Of a stretch of DNA of 7,985 nt, positions 1 to 6,973 are shown piece by piece; the stretch's first letter is position 1, and the number at the start of each line of letters is the position of its first letter. A program made the position numbers and the translations under genes. The stretch comes from Bacillota bacterium. GTDB taxonomy: Bacteria; Bacillota; Dehalobacteriia; UBA4068. The DNA is taken from NCBI GenBank assembly GCA_009778255.1, contig WRKD01000129.1:1-7985 (forward strand), given 5' to 3'. The notes under the pieces are model-generated. The model was not told the origin of the DNA, did not search any database, and saw only the letters and a list, made by a program, of their open reading frames with translations.

Positions 1-274
1 CATAAACTTTAACTTCTAAAGGCGCTGCCAGTAAATTTTCAATATCTAAGCCAAATTTAATAAAATGAGGCGTTTGCATATGCTCATCCAGAGCGGATTT
101 ACTTGACCATTCTTCAACAACAATAAACTTCAGAGGGCTTAAGGCCTCGGTATAAAGCGTATAAAAATTATTGCCGCTTTCTTTATGGGTTTCTTCTACA
201 CATATGGCGGCAGCTTTTACAAACTCATCGGCCGCACCGCTTTTCACTTCGACGAATGCATGTACAATAATCAT
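1..274 (-). CDS. ABM/YgiN-family putative quinol monooxygenase, 3' end outside window
   Basis: This minus-strand reading frame starts with ATG at 274 and is still open at the left edge, giving 91 visible residues beginning MIIVHAFVEVK. The order of a beta strand, a helix rich in alanine and glutamate, then FYTLYTE, FIVVEEW and a DEHMQTPHF segment is typical of the antibiotic biosynthesis monooxygenase (ABM) fold, as in the small YgiN-type dimeric proteins of about 95 to 105 residues. Only the last few residues are therefore missing. Family members act in the cytosol on quinols or aromatic polyketides, and some have no proven substrate. The start is well supported: AAGGAGG lies 8 bases upstream. 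It is transcribed divergently from the telA-like operon, with no obvious functional link. The family call is fairly sure; the substrate is unknown. Confidence 0.85.
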   Translation of the reverse strand, partial: MIIVHAFVEVKSGAADEFVKAAAICVEETHKESGNNFYTLYTEALSPLKFIVVEEWSSKSALDEHMQTPHFIKFGLDIENLLAAPLEVKVY

Positions 275-305
275 TTAAAAAACCTCCTTATTTTCCTTAA
301 CAGGA

Positions 306-333
306 TCTATAATTTAATATAGGTATTAGACAA
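306..333 (-). promoter_or_regulatory. Candidate sigma-A promoter for the ABM monooxygenase gene
   Basis: On the minus strand TTGTCT (333-328) is followed after 16 bases by TATAGA (311-306), close to the TTGACA/TATAAT consensus. It would start transcription about 25 bases before the ABM start codon, leaving room for its strong ribosome binding site (AAGGAGG near 288-282). The region is very AT-rich, so chance matches are possible. Confidence 0.45.
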
Positions 334-408
334 AGCGCTCAATAATCCTACCCTTCTAATATATATTTTTGTAAAATAGTCTAAATTTAAATCATCTCAA
401 TATTTATC

Positions 409-432
409 TTGTCAATTATCTTGTCAATTATC
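409..432 (+). repeat. Perfect 12-bp tandem repeat (two copies)
   Basis: TTGTCAATTATC occurs at 409-420 and again immediately at 421-432, and the five bases before the first copy (TTATC) match the end of the unit. It lies about 27 bp upstream of the candidate -35 box of the telA-like operon. It could be a regulator site or simple slippage in AT-rich DNA; nothing in the sequence decides between these. Confidence 0.7.
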
Positions 433-458
433 CTTTATATCACCAACAAATCTTTCTA

Positions 459-488
459 TTGTATTCAATATGTCTTCCATGTTATAAT
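459..488 (+). promoter_or_regulatory. Candidate sigma-A promoter of the telA-like operon
   Basis: TTGTAT (459-464) and a consensus TATAAT (483-488) are separated by 18 bases. The predicted start near 494-496 leaves a leader of about 60 bases before the ATG at 557. An 8-bp perfect palindrome, ATCGCGAT (492-499), sits on the predicted start site and could be an operator. This is the best promoter match upstream of the operon. Confidence 0.6.
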
Positions 489-556
489 GCTATCGCGATT
501 TAATTATTCTACATTAAACTATAATAATTATATATTTACAAAAAGGAGGCATATAA

Positions 557-1714
557 ATGAGCGATACAAATTTTTCAATGGCAGTTATAGATGCAAATGA
601 AATTGCTCAGGTTGTTAAAACAGATATTTTAGCCTCGCCGGAAGAGGTGGATTTGCTGCGGCAGCAAGCTACAACTAATGCGCTGGCTATTATGGAATGC
701 GACATGGATTCTTTAACTGCAAAAAAGAAATTTACTGCTTCTATAGACCAATTTGGCATGGAAAATATGCAAAAATCTTCCAACAAGAATACCCTGTTAA
801 AAGTTTCTGTGGGCAAACTTGCGCAAGCGGGGGCGGAAGGCGGCGAGGTTTCTAGAGGGCTGATCGATTTACAAAGGGAAATCAAAGGGCTTGACCCCAG
901 CATAGTCGATTTTACGGAAAAAGGATTACTAGGGAAAATACTTAACCCGGTGCGTACATACTTTGAAAAATATGAGAAAGCCGAGGGCGCTATCGAGAAT
1001 ATCATTCAATCTTTAGATAAAGGCAAAGCAATACTAAAAAACGACAATACTACCTTAGCTATTGAACAACAGGCTTTGCGCGAGCTTTCTAAAAAAATTG
1101 CCAAAGAAGTTGAAATGGCGGCGTTAATGGATGAAATTATTTCCGAAAAACTGGAAGAAGAACCGCTTGCCGATGCTGAAAAAATGCGCTTTATTCAAGA
1201 AGAAATACTCTTTCCCTTAAGACAACGCATAATGGATATGCAGCAAATGGCAGTAGTAAACCAGCAAGGTATTATAGCCATGGAAGTTATACAACGTAAT
1301 AATAAAGAATTGATGCGCGGTGTAGACCGGGCAAAAACAGTTACCGTATCTGCTTTACGCACCGCTGTCATGGTAGCCTCTGCTTTATATAATCAAAAAA
1401 TAGTCCTCAAAAAAATCCAAGCTTTAAATGAAACAACCAATAATCTGATTGGCGCTACTTCCCGTATGCTGAAAGAACAAGGAACAGATATACATAGGCA
1501 ATCTATAGAATCTACTCTTTCAGCCGATACTTTGCGCACGGCTTTTGAAGATATTTTTACAGCCATAGCTGATATCAGCGCTTTTAAGCAAAACGCCTTG
1601 CCGGTTATGCAAAATAGCATACAGCAATTCCGCGAACTAGCCGAACGAGGAGAAATTGAAATACAAAAGCTGGAAAAGGGCAGCGCCCTATCGCTGTCCG
1701 ACGGCTCGATGTAA
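557..1714 (+). CDS. Toxic anion resistance protein, TelA/KlaA family
   Basis: The 385-residue product is a soluble, almost wholly helical protein with no signal peptide or membrane segment, the usual size for the TelA family (PF05816). Recognisable features are the charged N-terminal region with MDSLTAKKKF, a conserved stretch around LGKILNPVRTYFEKYEKAEGAIENI (roughly residues 125-150), a long coiled-coil-like middle, and the ITAMEV-like QQGIIAMEVIQRNNKELMRGVDRAKTVTVSALRTAV block (about 235-270) that is diagnostic of the family. TelA was named for plasmid tellurite resistance; chromosomal members in Bacillota are tied to Ter-type membrane or envelope stress responses, and the molecular activity is not established. 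The start is fixed by AAGGAGG (543-549) 7 bases upstream of the ATG. It is the first gene of a three-gene operon, with 14 bases before the next start. Tellurite resistance should not be assumed. Confidence 0.9.
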   Translation: MSDTNFSMAVIDANEIAQVVKTDILASPEEVDLLRQQATTNALAIMECDMDSLTAKKKFTASIDQFGMENMQKSSNKNTLLKVSVGKLAQAGAEGGEVSRGLIDLQREIKGLDPSIVDFTEKGLLGKILNPVRTYFEKYEKAEGAIENIIQSLDKGKAILKNDNTTLAIEQQALRELSKKIAKEVEMAALMDEIISEKLEEEPLADAEKMRFIQEEILFPLRQRIMDMQQMAVVNQQGIIAMEVIQRNNKELMRGVDRAKTVTVSALRTAVMVASALYNQKIVLKKIQALNETTNNLIGATSRMLKEQGTDIHRQSIESTLSADTLRTAFEDIFTAIADISAFKQNALPVMQNSIQQFRELAERGEIEIQKLEKGSALSLSDGSM

Positions 1715-1728
1715 GGGGGCTAGGTGAT

Positions 1729-3396
1729 ATGAAAAAAATATTATGTGGCATACTTTTATTTATAACGGCACTAAGCCTGATAGGATGCGGCGCCAATTAT
1801 ACGGAAGGGCCGGCGATAAAAAAACTTTCTATTAAAGACGCAGACGAAACATTGATTTCCTGGATGACAAAACTACAAATCAGCTATGGCAAACCGCAAA
1901 TAGATTTGGATACCAGCGAACAATATATAGAAGAACTACCAGATATAAACTCGTCCTTCCAGCTTACTGTAATAGGCAATAATCAGGCAAACATCGAAAT
2001 ATGGGCCTCTACCGAACGTTCCGGCACGGGAAATGACGGTTGGATAAACCGAGTAACAGAAAACTTCAATAAAGCAAATATCCGCAATGCGGCTAATCAA
2101 ACCGTATCGGTATCGATAAGGTCTATTGACGCGGGGGCGCAGCTAGATTACTTGACCCTTTCTACTTTACGTCCAGACGCCTGGTCACCGGCTAACTCAC
2201 TTTGGAATGACATGGCTGTTAGCCGTGGAGTTCCTTCTGTATTAGCGCTAGAGCGTACTGTTGGTAATACCGCCGGTATTCTTATGAAAAAATCTGTATA
2301 TAATGACTATATAGCTAAACATGGAACGTTAGAGCTGGATACCCTTATTCAAGCAGCTATAGATGGGGAAATCGTTTTGGGCTTCACCAATCCCTATACA
2401 TCTGATACTGCTTTAAATATGCTGACACAAATGCTGATCGCTATGGATAAAGCCAACCCCTTATCCGCCGAAGCGGCAAATAGATTTTTAGAATTTCAAA
2501 AAAACGCTCCGCCCCCTGCTTACACAACCGCTCAAATGCGTGAATCTGCTAAAAAAGGCTTCATAGATGTAATGACCATGGAATGCCAGGCTTATACAAA
2601 TGAACCTACTTTAAGCGACTATGTATTTACTCCTTTTGGTGTGCGTCATGATAATCCGGTATATAAATTCAAAGATACGTCGGCTGCTGTAAATGAAATT
2701 CTCGATTTATGGATAGCCTATATAACAAACGCAGAAAGCCAGCAGCTAGGAACTAAAATGGGCTTCAATAAGCATGATGATTATTTGGGAACAAGTTCTT
2801 TATCCGGACCGGAATTGTATGCGGCGCAATCTTTATGGAAAGCAAATAAATCCGGCGGCCGTACCACCGTTGCCGTATTTGTAGCCGATGTTTCCGGCTC
2901 TATGGCCGGAAGTAGGATCAATAACTTAAAAGACAGCTTGCTTAATTCTATGCAATATATTAGCGAAGACAGCGAAATCGGCTTAGTTTCCTATAGCAAC
3001 AATATTACTATTGAACTGCCTATAGATAAATTTCAAGGTTCCCATAGAGCAATGTTTCAAAGCGCGGTCAAGGGTTTATACGTGGGCGGCAATACGCATA
3101 TGTATTCGGCAGTGCTTACCGCCTTAGATATGATCCGGCAGCATAGGGAAAGCGGTGTTAACGCCAATTATATGATATTTGTATTAACCGACGGCGAGAA
3201 CAATGGCGGAGTTAAAGAAGATATTGCCGCCCAGCTTATTGTTTCTTATGGCATACCTGTGCATACTATTGGCATGGGCGAAGCCAACCCTGAAGCCTTA
3301 AAACGCTTATCTAATTATACTGAAGGGTTCAGTATAAATGTTTCAACGGAAAATATCATCTATAATATGAAAAATATGTTCAATTCGCAAATGTAA
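1729..3396 (+). CDS. Lipoprotein with solute-binding-like and VWA (MIDAS) domains
   Basis: The 555-residue product begins with a lipoprotein signal: Lys2-Lys3, a hydrophobic stretch, and the lipobox LIGC with the acylated Cys at residue 20. It should therefore be anchored outside the membrane. Residues about 75-355 resemble a periplasmic solute-binding fold (IEIWASTERSGT, the LRPDAWSPANSLW motif, then VPSVLALERTVGNTAG), as in Bacillota proteins annotated as substrate-binding and VWA domain-containing. Residues about 378-555 form a VWA domain with a complete MIDAS: DVSGS (Asp387, Ser389, Ser391), Thr456 in GGNTHMY, and Asp488 in VLTDGE. This should bind a divalent metal and a protein ligand. 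The ribosome binding site is AAGGGGG overlapping the upstream stop, with a further AGGTGAT directly abutting the ATG. It ends in tandem stops (TAATAA). Domain calls are firm; the ligand and partner are unknown. Confidence 0.88.
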   Translation: MKKILCGILLFITALSLIGCGANYTEGPAIKKLSIKDADETLISWMTKLQISYGKPQIDLDTSEQYIEELPDINSSFQLTVIGNNQANIEIWASTERSGTGNDGWINRVTENFNKANIRNAANQTVSVSIRSIDAGAQLDYLTLSTLRPDAWSPANSLWNDMAVSRGVPSVLALERTVGNTAGILMKKSVYNDYIAKHGTLELDTLIQAAIDGEIVLGFTNPYTSDTALNMLTQMLIAMDKANPLSAEAANRFLEFQKNAPPPAYTTAQMRESAKKGFIDVMTMECQAYTNEPTLSDYVFTPFGVRHDNPVYKFKDTSAAVNEILDLWIAYITNAESQQLGTKMGFNKHDDYLGTSSLSGPELYAAQSLWKANKSGGRTTVAVFVADVSGSMAGSRINNLKDSLLNSMQYISEDSEIGLVSYSNNITIELPIDKFQGSHRAMFQSAVKGLYVGGNTHMYSAVLTALDMIRQHRESGVNANYMIFVLTDGENNGGVKEDIAAQLIVSYGIPVHTIGMGEANPEALKRLSNYTEGFSINVSTENIIYNMKNMFNSQM

Positions 3397-3423
3397 TAAT
3401 CCGGAACAGAAAGGGCGGCAGCG

Positions 3424-4206
3424 ATGAAACCACAAAAACGTTTGATAGCCTTAGTTATAACAGCGTGTGTGTTTGCTATAGCTTACCTTATTGTATCTGC
3501 CTCGCATATTAGCATAGTTATTGCCACTAGTATAGGGTTTTTTAGAGGGTTGCAAACAGTATTGGCGGCTGCTATTATAGTCGCTTTAGTTCTTGCCCTT
3601 CTTAATTTCCTGATCATAATCAATAACTTGCGAAAAAGCGCTTCGGCTAAAAAACGCAGACAAAAAGAGGCGCACAAAGCACAAACAGACCCGATAAAGA
3701 AGTTGATGTATAATATCGACGCCTACTTGAAAGCTAACAAATCAATCGATTTCTTTAGACGAAGTTTGCTGAATATCAGCGAACAAACGCAGCGTATACA
3801 AAAACAAGTAAGCGGTATTATAAAAGTAGCCGGCGACAGGTTTGATGAAGGCAGCCTTAGCTATAATCAGTTTGTTATGCCGGTGCAGTATTTGCAGGAT
3901 CATTTGCTTAAATTAGGTGAAGATGTGGTGCAAAAACTTGAGCTATTCGACGAAGAAAGCTATGCAGATATAATAAACCGCTCTGCACAAAACAGGCTAA
4001 ACAATAAATCTTCAGAATATGAAGAGGTTATGAACAGTTATATGGAGTATATTAAAGCCGCCGTAGATTCTTTTGAGCATGCTACCATTAAACTCGACAA
4101 ACTGGTGCTCGAAATTGGCAAATTAAATGACGAAGAATTACAACGCTCTATAAAAGCTTTACAAGAACTGGATGGCATTATACAAAACACCAAGCTCTAT
4201 AAATAA
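3424..4206 (+). CDS. Membrane protein with two hydrophobic segments and a helical cytoplasmic tail (possibly XpaC-like)
   Basis: I do not recognise this 260-residue protein with certainty. Residues about 7-40 and 43-67 are strongly hydrophobic, followed by a very basic stretch (NLRKSASAKKRRQKE, about 68-82) that by the positive-inside rule puts the tail in the cytosol. Residues 90-260 are charged and helical with heptad-like spacing, for example FFRRSLLNISEQTQRIQKQV and LDKLVLEIGKLNDEELQRSI. It follows the VWA lipoprotein by 27 bases with its own ribosome binding site (AAAGGGCGG) and is the last gene before a strong terminator. XpaC-type proteins (PF10112) commonly neighbour telA in Bacillota and share this layout of N-terminal membrane segments plus helical tail, so a distant relationship is plausible, but that rests on context and shape. 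It would be suited to link the surface lipoprotein to cytosolic TelA. Confidence 0.8.
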   Translation: MKPQKRLIALVITACVFAIAYLIVSASHISIVIATSIGFFRGLQTVLAAAIIVALVLALLNFLIIINNLRKSASAKKRRQKEAHKAQTDPIKKLMYNIDAYLKANKSIDFFRRSLLNISEQTQRIQKQVSGIIKVAGDRFDEGSLSYNQFVMPVQYLQDHLLKLGEDVVQKLELFDEESYADIINRSAQNRLNNKSSEYEEVMNSYMEYIKAAVDSFEHATIKLDKLVLEIGKLNDEELQRSIKALQELDGIIQNTKLYK

Positions 4207-4221
4207 TCCGCAAAGCTAAAA

Positions 4222-4259
4222 GGTTGTTTTCCCACAAATTTGGGAAAACAACCCTTTTT
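4222..4259 (+). terminator. Strong intrinsic terminator of the telA-like operon
   Basis: A perfect 13-bp stem pairs GGTTGTTTTCCCA (4222-4234) with TGGGAAAACAACC (4241-4253) around a 6-base loop, followed by C and five T residues (4255-4259). It starts 16 bases after the stop of the membrane-protein gene. On the other strand the same hairpin is followed by CTTTTAGCTTT, so it may also terminate the convergent protease gene, though less efficiently. Confidence 0.92.
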
Positions 4260-4305
4260 CATTTCATTAACCACTTATCAACGCAAACATATTGTTTGCT
4301 ATGCT

Positions 4306-6753
4306 TTATTTGCTGGGCACAAAGGAAACGGTAATACTGCGGCATAAATAGCCAGCGCTATAGTATTCCACATAGGCAAAGTATTCCACACCATTGGTCA
4401 GGCCCTTAATATGCGCACCGGCAGCATTATAGTTAACATTGCTATAAGGTTCAAAGCTGCCTTCTTCACCGCTTTGGGAAAGATAAACCGTATAGCCTTT
4501 GCCGTTGGGCGATACAATATCAAAGTCCAAATTTGCTTGCCCATTGCCAATAGAGATACCGGAAATAATAAACTGGATTTCCACGGTAACTACATCGCTT
4601 ACCGTTGTCGCCGATTTTATGCCGCCATCTTCATTATCCGGTATGGTATATGTCACTTCTACATAGTATTCATAGATACCCGGCGCCAAGAAAGGCAGAG
4701 CATAGAAATCTTCAACAGCGTCTTCGATGGGCTGGCCATTGCAGAACCATTGATAAGAAAGTACCCCTTCCAAGCCGAGAGGATCGTTAGGATGCGCTTC
4801 TACGAACAATTCATAAGGAGTACCTTCCGCAAGAATTGCGCCTACCGGTTGAACATCTATGATGGGCGGCAGAGCATTGTAGCCCATCATAAAACTGGTG
4901 GTCAAGGAAGCTGGATCCCAGTTGATATATGTTACCGTTACTCCGGAGGGTACATCTTGCAACGGCGCCGGCGTTAAGGCATTTACCCAAGCCCTACCGT
5001 CTTCATATCTGTAGGTGCCGCTACCCGGGTCGCTTCTATGGGAGAATTCAATTTTGCTTACGCCCCATAAATCGTTAAGATCGCCGTTATTTCTGGTAGC
5101 GCCCGGCTCTAACATGCCGGATCTTTGAGCCATGCTCATGGGTCCGCCATGCGCTTCTTCAATAGCCGACCTTTTATGAGTAGGTTTATCATTAATACGT
5201 GTAATACTTACTGCCATATCATTGTGGAAAATAAGCATGCCGCCGGTTCTGACATTGGCGGCGGAGCTGATGCTGCCAAAGCAGCCTTGATCATAATTAT
5301 CTACAGCGCCGAATTTCCTTTGCTGCAAGAGGAAGAACTGACCGCCGTAACGTGTGCCGTAAGGATGAGTAGCCGGGGCAGCGAGTTCCGGGGTGGTTAT
5401 GGGTGTTTGGGCTATATAAATATCTAAATGAGAGTTCATTACGGCGCTTTGGCCATTGGGTACAATACCCGGTATAACATGGCCCGAACGTACCAGATTA
5501 TATGCGTCTTGATAACCTGGGGTAGTGCCGCTATTTTCACCGGTTTTTCTGGCCCAGCTGCCTTGGGTCTGCAAGGACCAGTAGCCATGGCCCGTATGAG
5601 TATTACTACCGGTTAAAGTACCGTAATCGTAAGTATCTTGATAGCTATAACCGGAATGGCCCATTTCATGAGCAATAATACCGGTAATCAGCATATCGCT
5701 GGGGATATTGCCGGTTCTTCTATGATAAGCGCCTTGACCAAAGAAACTAGCTATTTTAACGCCATTGGTGTCTGCCGCAGCTGGGGTGCCGCTGGTCGAT
5801 ACGCCCCAGAAACTGGGGGAATTGCTGCCGATAGCCGATTCCCAGCCATCGACAATAAAGCCTATGGCAAGTTCCGCCGTGGCCAGATTACCGTTTTTAT
5901 CCGTATCGAATTTCGAAAGATCAACTTTTTTTTCTGCAACAGCTTTTCTAATAGCATTCTGCATTACTGCACCTTGACCGGTGTTTCTGGGATTGGGGTT
6001 TTGACCGGGCAATACCACTTCTATAACACCTTGATAGCCATCCAGGGGATCATCGACCTCGGCGGGGAGGATAACGGCTTCATCCGACAGCATCATCTCT
6101 TGGTAATAGCCGTTGACCGATCTGTTTACTTCTTGTCTTAGGCCAAAGCAAAGGTCATATATCTGTTTGCCTGTTAGTTTTGGCATAAGTACAGTGGGGT
6201 TATTGGCGCTGATATAAAGATTGCTTCTGTCTTCCCATGTAACATGAACCATCAGCATTTTACGTTTCATCAGCTCGACCGGAACAACTACAGGAAGTGT
6301 AACCGTAGGCGCATCAAAATCTTCAGGGGCAAACAACGCTTCAAAGTCTATCGGAGCAAGCTCTTCTGTCATGCCAGCCGTCATTTCTTCACGGGTTTGG
6401 GCTGCTTTATCAAGTACTCTTTGTGGAATCTTATGACCTTGGGTAGCTGGGCGAAGCATCATAACCGACATGCCCATACCAATCAATTCTCCTGTAGAAG
6501 CTACACCTTCGTCTGTCCAAAAAGCAGAGCAATAGCCTTCTTTTTCTTCATCAAAAACAATCAGGTTGCCATTGGCGTCTTCGCACCAGCTAAGAAATTC
6601 ATCGCCCATAGTTCTTACCGAGATAAGTATACCGTTTGGTTGAGTGAAAGGAAAGGGATCAGGACATGCGGTTACAGCAAAACCGCTGGAAGAAAAGGCG
6701 AAAAGCATCATGATGGCTAGTAAGGCAACAAAAGCTCGTTTTTTCAATGTCAT
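4306..6753 (-). CDS. Secreted M6-family zinc metalloprotease (immune inhibitor A-like) with C-terminal Ig/FN3-like domains
   Basis: The 815-residue product has a signal sequence (KKR at 4-6, hydrophobic 7-26) and should act outside the cell as a zinc endopeptidase. Residues about 33-105 match the N-terminal module common in M6 proteases (TQPNGILISV, GDEFLSW, GYCSAFW). The peptidase domain runs from about 165 to 620: an EF-hand-like calcium loop at 283-294 (FDTDKNGNLATAEL), then the catalytic HEMGH (His362, Glu363, His366) with a DTYD motif from Asp373 and a GHGYWSLQTQGSW segment. Residues about 630-725 look like a bacterial Ig-like domain (SYQWFCNGQPI), and 740-815 an FN3-like domain (LTNGVEYFAYVEYY). 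Seven cysteines are scattered through it. VTAC (27-30) also fits a lipobox, so lipid anchoring is possible instead of release. Start chosen by AAGGAGA 7 bases upstream. It converges with the telA-like operon. Family call is firm; substrate unknown. Confidence 0.92.
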   Translation of the reverse strand: MTLKKRAFVALLAIMMLFAFSSSGFAVTACPDPFPFTQPNGILISVRTMGDEFLSWCEDANGNLIVFDEEKEGYCSAFWTDEGVASTGELIGMGMSVMMLRPATQGHKIPQRVLDKAAQTREEMTAGMTEELAPIDFEALFAPEDFDAPTVTLPVVVPVELMKRKMLMVHVTWEDRSNLYISANNPTVLMPKLTGKQIYDLCFGLRQEVNRSVNGYYQEMMLSDEAVILPAEVDDPLDGYQGVIEVVLPGQNPNPRNTGQGAVMQNAIRKAVAEKKVDLSKFDTDKNGNLATAELAIGFIVDGWESAIGSNSPSFWGVSTSGTPAAADTNGVKIASFFGQGAYHRRTGNIPSDMLITGIIAHEMGHSGYSYQDTYDYGTLTGSNTHTGHGYWSLQTQGSWARKTGENSGTTPGYQDAYNLVRSGHVIPGIVPNGQSAVMNSHLDIYIAQTPITTPELAAPATHPYGTRYGGQFFLLQQRKFGAVDNYDQGCFGSISSAANVRTGGMLIFHNDMAVSITRINDKPTHKRSAIEEAHGGPMSMAQRSGMLEPGATRNNGDLNDLWGVSKIEFSHRSDPGSGTYRYEDGRAWVNALTPAPLQDVPSGVTVTYINWDPASLTTSFMMGYNALPPIIDVQPVGAILAEGTPYELFVEAHPNDPLGLEGVLSYQWFCNGQPIEDAVEDFYALPFLAPGIYEYYVEVTYTIPDNEDGGIKSATTVSDVVTVEIQFIISGISIGNGQANLDFDIVSPNGKGYTVYLSQSGEEGSFEPYSNVNYNAAGAHIKGLTNGVEYFAYVEYYSAGYLCRSITVSFVPSK

Positions 6754-6781
6754 TTTTTTCTCTCCTTTTTTTGTTTGTCAA

Positions 6782-6824
6782 CGCCATACATATAAAGGCG
6801 GCTCTTACCGGTATCACCTCCTTG
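6782..6824 (-). promoter_or_regulatory. Leader with orphan perfect Shine-Dalgarno sequence upstream of the protease
   Basis: AAGGAGGTGAT (6823-6813) is an 11-base perfect complement of the usual 3' end of 16S rRNA, yet no ATG, GTG or TTG follows at a usable distance; the first ATG is 25 bases downstream of the AGGAGG core. AAGGAGG (6823-6817) could pair with CCGCCTT (6801-6795), with one mismatch, around a loop holding ACCGGT, which would hide it. The protease has its own separate site (AAGGAGA) further down. The role is unknown: standby ribosome site, leader-peptide signal or chance. Confidence 0.4.
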
Positions 6825-6861
6825 ATTATACTGTTCAATATAAGCTATTTCCAAAATTATA
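6825..6861 (-). promoter_or_regulatory. Candidate promoter(s) for the M6 protease gene
   Basis: Two consensus TATAAT boxes lie on the minus strand upstream of the protease. The nearer (6830-6825) has TTGGAA (6854-6849) 18 bases before it and would start transcription close to 6818. The farther (6861-6856) has only a poor -35 match (GCGCTT at 6884-6879). The nearer pair is preferred, but the AT-rich setting makes either uncertain. Confidence 0.45.
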
Positions 6862-6869
6862 ACCTGCCT

Positions 6870-6912
6870 AAAAAGTATAAGCGCCTATTATAATTATTAA
6901 ATACTCATACTT
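6870..6912 (-). terminator. Possible weak terminator after the DUF3798 gene
   Basis: On the minus strand AAGTATGAG (6912-6904) can pair with CTTATACTT (6881-6873), nine pairs with one G-U, and is followed by TTT (6872-6870). The stem is AT-rich and the loop is 22 bases, so it would be a weak terminator at best. It lies 61 bases past the DUF3798 stop and before the protease promoter boxes. Confidence 0.3.
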
Positions 6913-6931
6913 AGTTTCCTTCTATTCATTA

Positions 6932-6961
6932 CACATTATTTTCTCGTTGCACATTATTTTC
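6932..6961. repeat. 12-bp direct repeat, 18-bp period
   Basis: CACATTATTTTC occurs at 6932-6943 and again at 6950-6961, in the untranslated stretch just after the DUF3798 stop codon. The short AT-rich unit may be a chance duplication; no function is evident. Confidence 0.55.
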
Positions 6962-6973
6962 AATTTGTTTTTT

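Noticed and set aside
409..600. Plus-strand 63-codon frame overlapping the promoter and the start of the telA-like gene
   Set aside because: Its start codon is in the AT-rich promoter region without a ribosome binding site, and the frame conflicts with the strongly supported ATG at 557.
607..1005. Minus-strand open frame of 132 codons inside the telA-like gene
   Set aside because: It is opposite a well-matched TelA protein and has no recognisable features.
557..4206. The operon as a complete Ter tellurite-resistance or phage-defence system
   Set aside because: No TerD, TerC, TerB or nuclease/effector gene is visible; only TelA and a VWA protein are shared with such systems.
4411..6720. Several plus-strand open frames opposite the protease gene (for example 4411-4977, 5638-6141, 6244-6720)
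   Set aside because: They lie antisense to a gene with clear signal, catalytic and domain motifs, lack recognisable domains, and their lengths reflect the codon use of the real gene.
6776..6782. TTGACA as a -35 box for the protease
   Set aside because: It is a consensus hexamer, but the start codon follows about 23 bases later with no -10 box or room for a leader.
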